The notes beneath the pieces were generated by a model. The model saw only the letters and a list, made by a program, of their open reading frames with translations, searched no databases and had not been told where the DNA came from. This document shows, piece by piece, positions 1 through 8,179 of a DNA stretch of 29,373 nucleotides; position 1 is the first letter of the stretch; every line of letters begins with the position of its first letter. The translations under genes were made by a program, and so were the position numbers. This stretch comes from an uncultured beta proteobacterium (GTDB lineage: Bacteria > Pseudomonadota > Gammaproteobacteria > Burkholderiales > Burkholderiaceae): contig CAITHY010000133.1 of assembly GCA_903892315.1 (NCBI GenBank), positions 1 through 29,373 on the forward strand, given 5' to 3'.

Positions 1-57
1 GGCAAAGATTTGGATCGCTATCGCGCATTGATTGAGAAATTAGGTCTCCGTAAGTAA
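1..57 (+). CDS. rpsO: 30S ribosomal protein S15, C-terminal end (partial)
   Basis: Only the last 18 codons and the TAA stop are in the window. The readable tail (GKDLDRYRALIEKLGLRK) matches the conserved C-terminal helix of ribosomal protein S15, which binds 16S rRNA early in assembly of the 30S platform. The rpsO-pnp order is widely conserved in proteobacteria, and pnp does follow here. The gene is cut by the left edge of the window, not truncated biologically as far as can be seen. Confidence is high because both the tail sequence and the neighbour agree. Confidence 0.93.
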   Translation, partial: GKDLDRYRALIEKLGLRK

Positions 58-73
58 TTCTTATCGGTATGCA

Positions 74-136
74 ATGCCATCTATCTTAGGGTTGTTTCTT
101 CGCGGAATCAGTCTTAAGCAGATGGCATGTTTTTTT
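74..136 (+). terminator. Long hairpin terminator after rpsO
   Basis: ATGCCATCT (74-82) pairs perfectly with AGATGGCAT (120-128). The enclosed bases continue the stem: 85-94 can pair with 109-118 (three G-U pairs), and 96-98 with 105-107, closing a small loop. Seven T residues follow at 130-136. This fits an intrinsic terminator 17 bases after the rpsO stop, in the position of the rpsO terminator of E. coli. Termination may be partial, so pnp could be fed by readthrough or by its own promoter, which I could not identify with confidence. Confidence 0.72.
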
Positions 137-168
137 GGGCGCTTCAAGATTATTTGTGTAGGGGATTG

Positions 169-220
169 TGTCATTCCAATGAGCTTCTGAAGGTTGATTC
201 AGAGCCTCCCTGGAATGGCA
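169..220 (+). promoter_or_regulatory. Double-stranded stem-loop in the pnp leader (RNase III-type site)
   Basis: Bases 169-178 pair with 211-220 over ten base pairs (one G-U). After an internal loop (179-182 against 206-210), 183-191 pair with 198-205 with one bulged T, closing a six-base loop. In E. coli the pnp leader holds a comparable stem that RNase III cuts, after which PNPase represses its own synthesis. The position here, between the rpsO terminator and the pnp start, suggests the same role. The pairing is seen in the sequence. The function is inferred. Confidence 0.6.
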
Positions 221-243
221 TCCCTTGTGATCTTAAATCGCTC

Positions 244-278
244 CAGTGTTGTCGTGACACTGTTTTATCCCGCGACAA
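244..278 (+). promoter_or_regulatory. Two mutually exclusive hairpins in the pnp leader
   Basis: Hairpin A is CAGTGTT (244-250) with GACACTG (256-262), a five-base loop and then TTTT (263-266), which resembles a short intrinsic terminator. Hairpin B is TTGTCGTG (249-256) with CGCGACAA (271-278), eight pairs with one G-U. A and B share bases 249-256, so only one can form at a time. This is the geometry of an attenuator or structural switch 49 bases before the pnp start. Chance pairing remains possible and there is no direct evidence of function. Confidence 0.35.
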
Positions 279-313
279 GCGTAAGGCTCATGTGAGTTTT
301 ACGTGAACAATTT

Positions 314-317
314 GGAG
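314..317 (+). promoter_or_regulatory. Shine-Dalgarno GGAG that sets the pnp start
   Basis: GGAG at 314-317 lies nine bases before the ATG at 327. It falls inside the reading frame if the upstream GTG at 303 is taken as start, and is 15 bases from the ATG at 333. This favours 327 as the true initiation codon. Confidence 0.7.
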
Positions 318-326
318 AAGATCAGA

Positions 327-2495
327 ATGACTATGTTTAAAAAAGCAGTAAAAAGTTTTCAATGGGGCAATCATCAGGTAACAATGGAAACAGGCGAGAT
401 CGCTCGTCAATCCGGTGGTGCCGTGATCGTTAACGTCGACGACACAGTAGTGATGGGTACTGTAGTTGCCTCTAAGTCTGCAAAGCCAGGCCAGTCATTT
501 TTTCCATTGACTGTTGACTATTTAGAAAAAACATACGCTGCAGGTAAGATTCCTGGCGGCTTCTTCCGCCGTGAAGGTCGTCCATCAGAAGGCGAGACAT
601 TGATCTCTCGTTTGATCGATCGCCCATTGCGCCCACTGTTCCCAGAAGGCTTCTTGAACGAAGTTCAAGTAGTGGTTCATGTTTTGTCGATCAACCCTGA
701 TGTTCCATCTGATATTCCTGCCTTGATCGCTGCGTCTGCTGCCTTGGCCATTTCAGGCATTCCATTTGCTGGCCCTGTTGGTGCGGCACGCGTTGGTTAC
801 GCTAACGGTCAATACCTCTTGAACCCAACTCGTACAGAACAAACTACTAGCGAACTCGATTTGATCGTTGCTGGTACACAAGCTGCTGTATTGATGGTGG
901 AGTCTGAAGCCAATCAGCTTTCAGAAGAAGTGATGTTAGGTGCAGTTGTGTACGGTCATGACCAAATGCAAACTGCGATTAACGCAATCAACGAATTGGT
1001 TTCAGAGGCTGGCAAGCCAGAGTGGGATTGGACTGCTGCCCCTAAAGATGAGCCATTTATTGCTAAGGTAACTGCATTGGCCGAAGCGCCATTGCGCGAA
1101 GCGTATCAAATTCGCCAAAAAGGCGCTCGTTCAGACAAGCTCAAAGAAATCTCTAAAACAGTTTTAGCTCAGCTATCTGAAGAAGGCGATGTCGACGCTG
1201 TTGCAGTCAGTGACATCATGTTTGAAATCGAAGCGAAGATTGTGCGCAGCCAGATTTTGAATGGCGAGCCACGTATTGATGGTCGTGACACACGCACTGT
1301 TCGTCCGATTGAAATTCGTAATGGCGTATTGCCACGCACACACGGCTCTGCATTGTTCACCCGTGGTGAAACACAGGCCTTAGTTGTGGCTACATTGGGT
1401 ACAGCCCGCGACGAGCAAATTATTGATGCGCTCGAAGGTGAGTACCGCGATCGTTTCATGTTCCACTACAACATGCCTCCATTTGCAACAGGCGAAACTG
1501 GCCGCGTAGGTAGCCCTAAGCGTCGTGAAATTGGTCACGGTCGTTTGGCTAAGCGCGCATTGATTCCAGTATTACCAAGCGCGGAAGACTTTGCATACAG
1601 CATCCGTGTAGTTTCAGAAATTACTGAATCCAATGGTTCTTCTTCCATGGCTTCTGTCTGCGGCGGTTGTTTAGCAATGATGGACGCTGGCGTTCCTGTT
1701 AAGGCACACGTTGCTGGTGTTGCAATGGGCTTGATCCTTGACGGCAATCGTTTTGCTGTATTGACGGACATCTTGGGTGACGAAGATCACTTAGGAGATA
1801 TGGACTTTAAAGTAGCCGGTACTGCTAACGGTATTACTGCTCTTCAGATGGATATTAAAGTTCAAGGCATTACTAAAGAAATCATGCAAGTGGCTTTAGC
1901 GCAAGCTAAAGAAGGCCGTTTGCATATCTTGAGCAAAATGCAAGACGCAATGGGTTCAGTTCGTACGGAATTGTCAGCTCATGCTCCACGGATGGTTTCT
2001 TTCAAGATCCATCCAGATAAGATTCGTGAAGTTATCGGCAAAGGCGGAGCAACTATCCAAGCCCTGACCAAAGAAACTGGTTGTAGCATCGACATTAAAG
2101 ATGACGGTACTGTAACAATTGCATCTACTTCTGCTGAAGGTATGGCTGAAGCTAAAGCGCGTATCGAAGGCATTACTGCTGAAGCTGAGGTTGGTAAGAT
2201 CTATGAAGGCCCAGTTGTGAAGTTGCTCGAGTTTGGTGCTTTGGTCAACATTCTTCCTGGTAAAGATGGTCTCTTACACATCTCTGAGATTTCTAATGAG
2301 CGCGTAAAAGAAGTTAAAGACTATTTGGCCGAAGGCCAAGTGGTTCGCGTGAAATTGCTTGCTGCTGACGAGCGCGGTCGTTTACGTTTGTCATTGAAGG
2401 CTGCGATGGCTGATGAAGGTGGCACGATTGCTCCTTTGGCTGGCGCTGCTGAAGTTGCTGTTGAGGCAGCTCCTGCATCTGGCGAAACCGCTTAA
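327..2495 (+). CDS. pnp: Polyribonucleotide nucleotidyltransferase (PNPase)
   Basis: PNPase is a trimeric 3'-5' phosphorolytic exoribonuclease that turns over mRNA and can add heteropolymeric tails. The 722-residue product has the full family architecture: a first RNase PH domain (about 10-145), a helical linker, a second catalytic RNase PH domain (about 320-545), a KH domain with the G571-K-G-G574 loop, and an S1 RNA-binding domain (about 623-692). A short alanine-rich tail follows. The start at 327 is chosen because GGAG lies nine bases upstream and because related proteins begin M-x-M-F-x-K. A GTG at 303 is also in frame but lacks a ribosome site. The leader carries stem-loops that suggest autoregulation, as in E. 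coli. The oxidoreductase gene follows after 22 bases. Confidence 0.97.
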   Translation: MTMFKKAVKSFQWGNHQVTMETGEIARQSGGAVIVNVDDTVVMGTVVASKSAKPGQSFFPLTVDYLEKTYAAGKIPGGFFRREGRPSEGETLISRLIDRPLRPLFPEGFLNEVQVVVHVLSINPDVPSDIPALIAASAALAISGIPFAGPVGAARVGYANGQYLLNPTRTEQTTSELDLIVAGTQAAVLMVESEANQLSEEVMLGAVVYGHDQMQTAINAINELVSEAGKPEWDWTAAPKDEPFIAKVTALAEAPLREAYQIRQKGARSDKLKEISKTVLAQLSEEGDVDAVAVSDIMFEIEAKIVRSQILNGEPRIDGRDTRTVRPIEIRNGVLPRTHGSALFTRGETQALVVATLGTARDEQIIDALEGEYRDRFMFHYNMPPFATGETGRVGSPKRREIGHGRLAKRALIPVLPSAEDFAYSIRVVSEITESNGSSSMASVCGGCLAMMDAGVPVKAHVAGVAMGLILDGNRFAVLTDILGDEDHLGDMDFKVAGTANGITALQMDIKVQGITKEIMQVALAQAKEGRLHILSKMQDAMGSVRTELSAHAPRMVSFKIHPDKIREVIGKGGATIQALTKETGCSIDIKDDGTVTIASTSAEGMAEAKARIEGITAEAEVGKIYEGPVVKLLEFGALVNILPGKDGLLHISEISNERVKEVKDYLAEGQVVRVKLLAADERGRLRLSLKAAMADEGGTIAPLAGAAEVAVEAAPASGETA

Positions 2496-2517
2496 GCAAT
2501 AATCAGCAGGAATATTT

Positions 2518-3516
2518 ATGCGCGTTATTGAAATTAAGGAATTTGGTGCCCCAGAAATGCTGGTGCCAAATACCCGTCCTGATCTAGCAGCTCCCGCTGC
2601 TGGGACTGGTGAAATTTTGATCAAAGTTCTGGCAGCTGGAATTAATCGACCTGACGTTTTACAACGCAAGGGGCATTACCCAGTTCCAGCTGGCGCGTCT
2701 GATATTCCTGGTCTTGAAGTTGCTGGCGAAATCATAGGCGGTGATTTGGCTCATGCTGATAACGTATTTGGCTTCAAGGTAGGCGATAAGGTCTGCGCAC
2801 TGGTTCAAGGAGGTGGTTACGCTGACTTGTGTGCTGCGCCTATAGCGCAGTGTTTGCCTTACCCCAAGGGGTTTACTGATCAAGAAGCAGCAGCCTTGCC
2901 TGAAACTTTTTATACCGTATGGAGCAACGTCTTCATGCGTGGTCAACTGGCTGATGGCGAGACATTATTGGTTCAGGGTGGCTCCAGCGGTATTGGAGTG
3001 ACTGCAATCTTGATCGCCAAAGCCTTAGGTCATAAAGTATTTGTAACCGCTGGTACGGATGAAAAATGTGCTGCATGTGTAGCTTTGGGTGCCGATCTCG
3101 CCATTAATTACAAGACGCAAGATTTTGTAGAAGAAGTGAAGAAGGCGACTGAGGGTAAGGGCGTCAACGTCATTCTGGATATGGTTACCGGCGCTTATGT
3201 GCAAAAAGAAATTGACTGTCTTGCCGATGATGGTCGTATTGTGATTATTGCTATCCAAGGTGGATCAAAGGCAGAGGTCAGCACCAATCAGATTCTGCGT
3301 CGGCGCTTAACCATTACCGGTTCAACATTGCGTCCACGCCCAGTTTCATTTAAGAAGCAAATTACCAAACAACTTTTTGACAATGTTTGGCCTTTGCTCA
3401 ATGCTGGCAAACTGAAACCAGTCATCTATAAAACGTTTTCGCTAGATCAAGCGGCGGATGCTCATGCATTAATGGAGTCATCTGAGCACGTTGGCAAAAT
3501 TGTTTTAACTGTTTAG
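2518..3516 (+). CDS. NAD(P)H:quinone oxidoreductase, PIG3-like medium-chain family
   Basis: The 332-residue product is a zinc-free medium-chain dehydrogenase/reductase. It has a GroES-like N-terminal half containing GINRPDVLQRKGHYP (41-55) and a Rossmann domain with the nucleotide-binding GGSSGIG loop (154-160). Family members reduce quinones or enones with NADPH. The short spacing of hydrophobic quinone-reductase motifs and the conserved N-R-P-D motif resemble the TP53I3/PIG3 subgroup. The gene starts at an ATG preceded by AGGA and sits 22 bases after pnp and 18 bases before tpiA, so it is probably cotranscribed with tpiA. The physiological substrate cannot be told from the sequence. Confidence 0.88.
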   Translation: MRVIEIKEFGAPEMLVPNTRPDLAAPAAGTGEILIKVLAAGINRPDVLQRKGHYPVPAGASDIPGLEVAGEIIGGDLAHADNVFGFKVGDKVCALVQGGGYADLCAAPIAQCLPYPKGFTDQEAAALPETFYTVWSNVFMRGQLADGETLLVQGGSSGIGVTAILIAKALGHKVFVTAGTDEKCAACVALGADLAINYKTQDFVEEVKKATEGKGVNVILDMVTGAYVQKEIDCLADDGRIVIIAIQGGSKAEVSTNQILRRRLTITGSTLRPRPVSFKKQITKQLFDNVWPLLNAGKLKPVIYKTFSLDQAADAHALMESSEHVGKIVLTV

Positions 3517-3534
3517 AAATATTCATTACCCACC

Positions 3535-4293
3535 ATGCGACCACTCATCGTTATCGGCAATTGGAAAATGAATGGCAGTCTTGCAAGTAATCAAGACTGG
3601 ATCAAGACCGTTGCCCGTGGCATGGAGCGTGGCATGCCATCAGGGCGTAAATATGCGGTGTGTCCGCCATTTCCATATTTATCCCAATGCGCACAATTAA
3701 TCAAAGAGCATTCATTGGCTTTTCTGAATTTGGGTGCACAAGATGCATCAGCCCATAGTTCAGGCGCTTATACCGGTGAAGTTGCAGCCTCTATGCTCAA
3801 AGAGCTTGGATGTGTTTATGTGATCGTGGGGCACTCTGAGCGCCGTCAAATGCACCAAGAGGTGGATGAGTCCGTAGCCGCTAAAGCCCTTGAGGTATTA
3901 GACAATGGTATGACTCCGGTAATTTGTGTGGGTGAGACTGCTGATGAAAGAAATTCAGGTAGGGCTGAAGAGATTGTTTGTTCTCAGGTTGCCAAGCAAG
4001 TGGGTGTTTTGCAAGATCGTCTCGCTGACTGCTTAATTGCTTATGAGCCTGTATGGGCTATCGGCACAGGCAAAGTTGCGAGCGCCCAGGTTGCACAAGA
4101 TATGCATCGTGCTATTCGCTTGCAATTGGCTGAATTTAATGAAGATGTGGCATCTCATGTTGGAATTTTGTATGGTGGCAGTGTCAAGCCTGATAATGCT
4201 GTTGAATTGTTTGCCATGCCAGATATTGATGGTGGATTGGTTGGGGGAGCATCTCTGAATCCCCAAGACTTTCTAGCCATATGTCAGGCATAG
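3535..4293 (+). CDS. tpiA: Triosephosphate isomerase
   Basis: TPI interconverts dihydroxyacetone phosphate and glyceraldehyde 3-phosphate in glycolysis and gluconeogenesis, in the cytosol. The 252-residue chain is a full-length TIM barrel with all catalytic residues in place: N9 and K11 in NWKMNG, H100 in VGHSERR, and E171 in AYEPVWAIGTGK. The phosphate-binding GG motif is also present near the C-terminus (YGGSVKPDN). There is no strong Shine-Dalgarno sequence before the ATG, which suggests coupling to translation of the oxidoreductase ending 18 bases upstream. secG follows 22 bases later. The tpiA-secG pairing is common in bacteria. Confidence 0.97.
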   Translation: MRPLIVIGNWKMNGSLASNQDWIKTVARGMERGMPSGRKYAVCPPFPYLSQCAQLIKEHSLAFLNLGAQDASAHSSGAYTGEVAASMLKELGCVYVIVGHSERRQMHQEVDESVAAKALEVLDNGMTPVICVGETADERNSGRAEEIVCSQVAKQVGVLQDRLADCLIAYEPVWAIGTGKVASAQVAQDMHRAIRLQLAEFNEDVASHVGILYGGSVKPDNAVELFAMPDIDGGLVGGASLNPQDFLAICQA

Positions 4294-4304
4294 ACTTTTT
4301 ATTT

Positions 4305-4308
4305 GGAG
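4305..4308 (+). promoter_or_regulatory. Shine-Dalgarno GGAG fixing the GTG start of secG
   Basis: GGAG lies seven bases before the GTG at 4316. The nearby ATG at 4311 is only two bases away and in the wrong frame, so the site supports the GTG start. Confidence 0.7.
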
Positions 4309-4315
4309 ATATGTT

Positions 4316-4660
4316 GTGGAATTGTTTAAGACACTATTGATCGTATTACAGGTAATTTCAGCTTTGGCTGTCATTCTATTGGTGCTGTTGCAGCAAGGCA
4401 AAGGCGCTGATATGGGTGCAGCCTTTGGCTCGGGTTCTTCTGGCAGCCTCTTTGGCGCTAGCGGTTCCGCTAATTTCCTGTCTCACGCAACCGCTGTTTT
4501 TGCAGCTGTTTTCTTTATTTGTACATTGGGTATTACTTGGATTGGTAATAAAAAGGAAGTGAGTCCTGGAGTCCTTTCAGGAACTGTAGCGCCGGCAGCA
4601 ACGCCAGCTGTTCCGGTAGCTCCAGCGCAGGATCCAAGTAAACCAGCAGTTCCTAGGTAA
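4316..4660 (+). CDS. secG: Preprotein translocase subunit SecG
   Basis: SecG is the small membrane partner of SecYE that aids SecA-driven export. The 114-residue product has two hydrophobic segments (about 4-24 and 55-76). They are separated by a glycine/serine-rich loop with the family motif QQGKGADMGAAFG, and a proline/alanine-rich tail follows. The start is GTG at 4316, with GGAG at 4305-4308, seven bases upstream. An ATG at 4311 is out of frame. The gene lies between tpiA and tRNA-Leu(GAG), an order that also links secG and leuU in E. coli. Confidence 0.93.
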   Translation: MELFKTLLIVLQVISALAVILLVLLQQGKGADMGAAFGSGSSGSLFGASGSANFLSHATAVFAAVFFICTLGITWIGNKKEVSPGVLSGTVAPAATPAVPVAPAQDPSKPAVPR

Positions 4661-4722
4661 AAAAGTAAGTTTTTACAGATTTTCTAGCCCAGATTTTGGG
4701 GTAGTGCACTTGTGCAATGCAG

Positions 4723-4728
4723 TAGAAT
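4723..4728 (+). promoter_or_regulatory. Possible -10 element for tRNA-Leu
   Basis: TAGAAT matches the sigma-70 -10 consensus at five of six bases and would start transcription about 12 bases before the mature tRNA. A GC-rich stretch (GACGGG) follows near the predicted start, as often seen at stable-RNA promoters. No good -35 element is found 16-18 bases upstream, so the call is weak. Confidence 0.3.
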
Positions 4729-4746
4729 TGACGGGTTTTACAAGAT

Positions 4747-4831
4747 GCCGACGTGGTGAAATTGGTAGACACGCTATCTTGAGGGGGTAGTGGCTTAGGC
4801 TGTGCGAGTTCGAGTCTCGCCGTCGGCACCA
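4747..4831 (+). tRNA. leuU: tRNA-Leu (anticodon GAG)
   Basis: The cloverleaf can be drawn by hand. The acceptor stem GCCGACG (4747-4753) pairs with CGTCGGC (4821-4827). Discriminator A is at 4828 and the encoded CCA at 4829-4831. The anticodon stem CTATC/GGTAG (one G-U) encloses loop TTGAGGG with anticodon GAG at 4781-4783. A long variable arm, as expected for a class II leucine tRNA, is followed by the T stem GCGAG/CTCGC (4804-4808, 4816-4820) with loop TTCGAGT. GAG reads CTC and CTT codons. The gene sits between secG and nuoA. Confidence 0.96.
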
Positions 4832-4941
4832 ATAATGGGTATTGATAAGCATTTTTTTGCTCTAAATCAATGTCCTATGTAGTGGAATAAGTAATAATTT
4901 GTTGTTTTTAGGATTTACCGGACAATCGAATCAGGGCTATT

Positions 4942-5301
4942 TTGAATCTCGCTAATTACTTTCCTGTTCTGCTTTTTATCCTCGTAGGTATTGGGGTGGG
5001 ATTAGTCCCCATGTTCCTCGGAAAAATCTTGGCTCCTTCAAAGCCTGACGCTGAAAAACTCTCTCCTTATGAGTGCGGTTTTGAGGCCTTCGAAGATGCA
5101 CGTATGAAGTTTGACGTGCGTTATTACTTAATCGCCATTCTCTTTATCTTATTTGACTTAGAAACTGCATTCCTATTTCCTTGGGGCGTGGCTTTGCGTG
5201 ATATTGGATGGCTTGGCTATGCCTCTATGGTGATTTTCCTCTTGGAATTCATTGTGGGATTTGTGTATATCTGGAAAAAGGGCGCTCTCGACTGGGAGTG
5301 A
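4942..5301 (+). CDS. nuoA: NADH-quinone oxidoreductase subunit A
   Basis: NuoA is a membrane subunit of complex I at the junction of the quinone-binding arm and the membrane arm. The 119-residue chain has three transmembrane segments and the signature motifs [20 protein letters not shown] and [11 protein letters not shown]. The start is TTG at 4942 with AGGG at 4933-4936, five bases upstream. No ATG lies near enough to give the conserved N-terminus. This is the first gene of the 14-gene nuo operon. The 110 bases between the tRNA and nuoA hold no promoter I would defend, so readthrough from the tRNA transcript is possible. Confidence 0.93.
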
Positions 5302-5306
5302 TAGAT

Positions 5307-5789
5307 ATGGCATTAGAAGGCGTACTTAAAGAAGGTTTTGTAACCACCACTGCGGATCAGTTAATTAATTGGACGCGTAATGGCTCTTTATGGCCAATGA
5401 CCTTTGGTCTGGCTTGCTGTGCGGTTGAAATGATGCATGCGGGTGCTTCCCGTTATGACTTAGACCGTTTTGGTGTGGTGTTCCGTCCCTCTCCACGTCA
5501 GTCAGACTTGATGATAGTTGCAGGCACGCTATGCAACAAGATGGCTCCTGCATTGCGCAAGGTTTACGACCAAATGCCAGAACCGCGCTGGGTAATTTCC
5601 ATGGGTTCTTGTGCCAATGGCGGTGGCTACTACCATAACTCCTATTCAGTAGTTCGCGGTTGCGATCGTATTGTTCCTGTGGATATTTATGTTCCGGGTT
5701 GCCCTCCAACTGCAGAGGCGCTGATCTACGGAATTATTCAGCTGCAATCGAAGATTGCTCGCACGAGCACGATTGCGCGGAAGGCTTAA
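5307..5789 (+). CDS. nuoB: NADH-quinone oxidoreductase subunit B
   Basis: NuoB carries iron-sulfur cluster N2, the last electron carrier before quinone in complex I. The 160-residue protein shows the N2 ligands: the adjacent pair C37-C38 in LACCAVE, C102 in GSCANGGG, and C132 in VPGCPPTAE. The ATG at 5307 is chosen over earlier in-frame codons because GGGAG lies eight bases upstream at 5294-5298, and because it begins just after the nuoA stop. An upstream extension would overlap nuoA and has no family counterpart. Confidence 0.96.
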
Positions 5790-5792
5790 GTG

Positions 5793-6392
5793 ATGTCAGA
5801 TCGTTTAATTCAATTAGCGGCCAACTTAGAAAAAGTATTGGGTAAGCGCGCTAAATCCATTGAGATTGCATTGGGTGAAGTCACTGTAGTTGTTAATGCA
5901 GATACTTATTTTGAATCTGCTATGTTGTTGCGCGATGATCCTGCGCTTGCTTTTGAGCAGTTAATTGATCTTTGTGGTGTTGATTACCAAGAATTTCGTG
6001 ATGGCGCATGGAGCGGTCTACGTTTCGGCGTTGTTAGCCATCTATTGTCTTTGCAACACAACTGGCGTTTGCGTGTTCGAGTATTTGCTCCAGACGATTC
6101 TTATCCAGTTGTTGCTTCACTAACGCCAGTTTGGGCTGCGGCTAATTGGTTTGAGCGTGAAGCTTTCGATCTTTACGGCATTCTGTTTGACGGTCATGAT
6201 GATTTGCGTCGTATTCTGACTGACTATGGCTTTATTGGCCATCCGTTTAGAAAAGATTTCCCAATCAGCGGCAATGTGGAAATGCGTTACGACCCAGAGT
6301 TAAAACGTGTTGTCTATCAACCGGTCACGATTGAGGCTCGCGAAATTACTCCACGTATCGTTCGTGAAGAGCAGTACGGAGGCCCGATTTAA
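5793..6392 (+). CDS. nuoC: NADH-quinone oxidoreductase subunit C
   Basis: NuoC is the 30-kDa-type subunit of the hydrophilic connecting arm that packs against NuoD and NuoB. The product is 199 residues, with the family motif [10 protein letters not shown] and the C-terminal [19 protein letters not shown]. It is a separate gene, not the NuoCD fusion of E. coli. A GTG at 5790 is also in frame directly before the ATG at 5793. The ATG is preferred, with GGAAGG about eight bases upstream. It begins three bases after nuoB. Confidence 0.95.
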   Translation: MSDRLIQLAANLEKVLGKRAKSIEIALGEVTVVVNADTYFESAMLLRDDPALAFEQLIDLCGVDYQEFRDGAWSGLRFGVVSHLLSLQHNWRLRVRVFAPDDSYPVVASLTPVWAAANWFEREAFDLYGILFDGHDDLRRILTDYGFIGHPFRKDFPISGNVEMRYDPELKRVVYQPVTIEAREITPRIVREEQYGGPI

Positions 6393-6395
6393 GTC

Positions 6396-7649
6396 ATGGC
6401 ACAAATTAAGAACTACACCCTCAATTTTGGACCTCAGCATCCTGCGGCGCACGGCGTATTACGCTTAGTGCTTGAGCTTGATGGCGAGGTAATTCAGCGT
6501 GCTGATCCGCATATCGGTTTATTGCATCGCGCCACTGAAAAATTAGCTGAAACACGTACTTGGATTCAAAACGTCCCATATATGGATCGTTTGGATTACG
6601 TTTCAATGATGTCCAATGAGCATGCTTATGTCATGTCCATTGAAAAATTGCTGCAAGTCGATGTTCCATTGCGCGCTCAATACATTCGCGTGATGTATGA
6701 CGAATTGACTCGCTTGCTGAATCATTTGCTCTGGATTGGTTGTCATGGTCTGGACGTTGGTGCAATGGCGGTCTTCTTATATGCTTTCCGTGATCGCGAA
6801 GATATCTTTGACATGTACGAGGCCGTATCCGGTGCCCGTATGCATGCTGCTTACTATCGTCCAGGTGGCGTCTATCGTGACTTGCCTGATCAGATGGCTC
6901 AGTACACCAAAAACAAAATTCGCAGCACATCTGCCATCAAGCGTTTAAATGAAAACCGCAGTGGTACATTGCTGGACTTCATCGAGCAATTTACCAATGG
7001 CTTCGATGCCAATGTGGATGAGTATTGCAACCTCCTTACAGATAACCGTATTTGGAAGCAACGTTTAGTCAATATCGGCATAGTGACTCCAGAACGCGCC
7101 TTGCAACTTGGTTTCACTGGCCCAATGTTGCGTGGCTCTGGCATCGAGTGGGATTTGCGCAAGAAGCAGCCATATGAAGTTTACGACCGCTTAGATTTCG
7201 ATATTCCAGTAGGTGTCAATGGCGATTCTTATGATCGTTATTTGGTGCGCATGGAAGAGATGCGCCAATCTAATCGCATCATCAAACAGTGCGTAGCTTG
7301 GTTAAAAGCAAATCCAGGCCCTGTCATGAGTGATAACCATAAGGTTTCTCCGCCAAAGCGTGTGGATATGAAAACCAATATGGAAGAGTTGATTCACCAT
7401 TTCAAATTATTCACCGAAGGTATTCATGTTCCTGATGGTGAGGCTTACTCTGCCGTTGAGCATCCTAAGGGTGAATTCGGTATCTACTTGATTTCTGATG
7501 GTGCAAACAAGCCCTACCGCATGAAGATTCGTGCGCCTGGTTTTGTGCATTTGTCAGCTATGGATGAAATGTCACGTGGTCACATGTTGGCTGATGCAGT
7601 AACCATTATTGGTACCCAAGATATTGTGTTCGGGGAGATTGACCGCTAA
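6396..7649 (+). CDS. nuoD: NADH-quinone oxidoreductase subunit D
   Basis: NuoD is the 49-kDa-type subunit that forms much of the quinone pocket together with NuoB. The 417-residue product contains the N-terminal [20 protein letters not shown] loop, which carries the histidine near the quinone headgroup. It also has the [13 protein letters not shown] and [13 protein letters not shown] motifs and the conserved C-terminal [13 protein letters not shown]. It starts three bases after the nuoC stop. Length and motifs are those expected for an unfused NuoD. Confidence 0.97.
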   Translation: MAQIKNYTLNFGPQHPAAHGVLRLVLELDGEVIQRADPHIGLLHRATEKLAETRTWIQNVPYMDRLDYVSMMSNEHAYVMSIEKLLQVDVPLRAQYIRVMYDELTRLLNHLLWIGCHGLDVGAMAVFLYAFRDREDIFDMYEAVSGARMHAAYYRPGGVYRDLPDQMAQYTKNKIRSTSAIKRLNENRSGTLLDFIEQFTNGFDANVDEYCNLLTDNRIWKQRLVNIGIVTPERALQLGFTGPMLRGSGIEWDLRKKQPYEVYDRLDFDIPVGVNGDSYDRYLVRMEEMRQSNRIIKQCVAWLKANPGPVMSDNHKVSPPKRVDMKTNMEELIHHFKLFTEGIHVPDGEAYSAVEHPKGEFGIYLISDGANKPYRMKIRAPGFVHLSAMDEMSRGHMLADAVTIIGTQDIVFGEIDR

Positions 7650-7672
7650 TTAGGCGTGCCAAGGAATATTTA

Positions 7673-8179
7673 ATGACTACCACTCTTCAACTATCTGATA
7701 AAACGCTAGCTGATATTCATCGCAATATCGCCAAGTATCCCGCTGAGCACAAACAGTCTGCTGTAATGGCATGTTTAATTGCTGCTCAAACTGAGGTAGG
7801 CTGGGTTTCCCCTGAAGTCATTGAAACAGTTGCCCAGATTTTAGAAATGCCAAGCATTGCTGTTGATGAGGTGGCTACTTTCTACAATATGTACAACACC
7901 AAGAAAATTGGTAAATACAAATTGGTGATCTGCACTAATTTGCCATGTCAATTAACTCATGGTGAAACTGCTGCCACCTATTTAAAAGAAACTCTTGGTA
8001 TTGGCTACAACGAAACTACGCCTTGTGGAACCTTTACTCTAAAAGAGGGTGAGTGCATGGGTGCCTGTGGTGACTCACCTGTCATGCTGGTGAACGACAA
8101 GCGCATGTGCAGCTTTATGAGCAAAGAGAAGATTGATGCTTTGTTAAATGAATTGCGTGCAGAAGGGAAAGCAGCATGA
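7673..8179 (+). CDS. nuoE: NADH-quinone oxidoreductase subunit E
   Basis: NuoE is the 24-kDa-type subunit of the NADH dehydrogenase module and binds the [2Fe-2S] cluster N1a. In the 168-residue protein the ligands are C87 and C92 (CTNLPC) and C128 and C132 (ECMGAC). The fold is thioredoxin-like after an N-terminal helical bundle. The ATG is preceded by AAGGA at 7660-7664. The 3' end overlaps the nuoF start by four bases (ATGA), which implies translational coupling of the two NADH-module subunits. Confidence 0.96.
   Translation: MTTTLQLSDKTLADIHRNIAKYPAEHKQSAVMACLIAAQTEVGWVSPEVIETVAQILEMPSIAVDEVATFYNMYNTKKIGKYKLVICTNLPCQLTHGETAATYLKETLGIGYNETTPCGTFTLKEGECMGACGDSPVMLVNDKRMCSFMSKEKIDALLNELRAEGKAA

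Noticed and set aside
4657..4676. GTAAAAA/TTTTTAC inverted repeat after secG as a terminator
   Set aside because: The stem is almost wholly A-T and has no separate T-run after it, so it is unlikely to stop transcription.
4832..4941. A promoter for the nuo operon in the tRNA-nuoA gap
   Set aside because: T-rich -35-like and TATGTA -10-like words occur, but none pair with acceptable spacing and match quality.
5208..5306. A 33-residue N-terminal extension of NuoB
   Set aside because: It overlaps the end of nuoA, and NuoB homologues begin at the ATG at 5307, which has a good GGGAG site.
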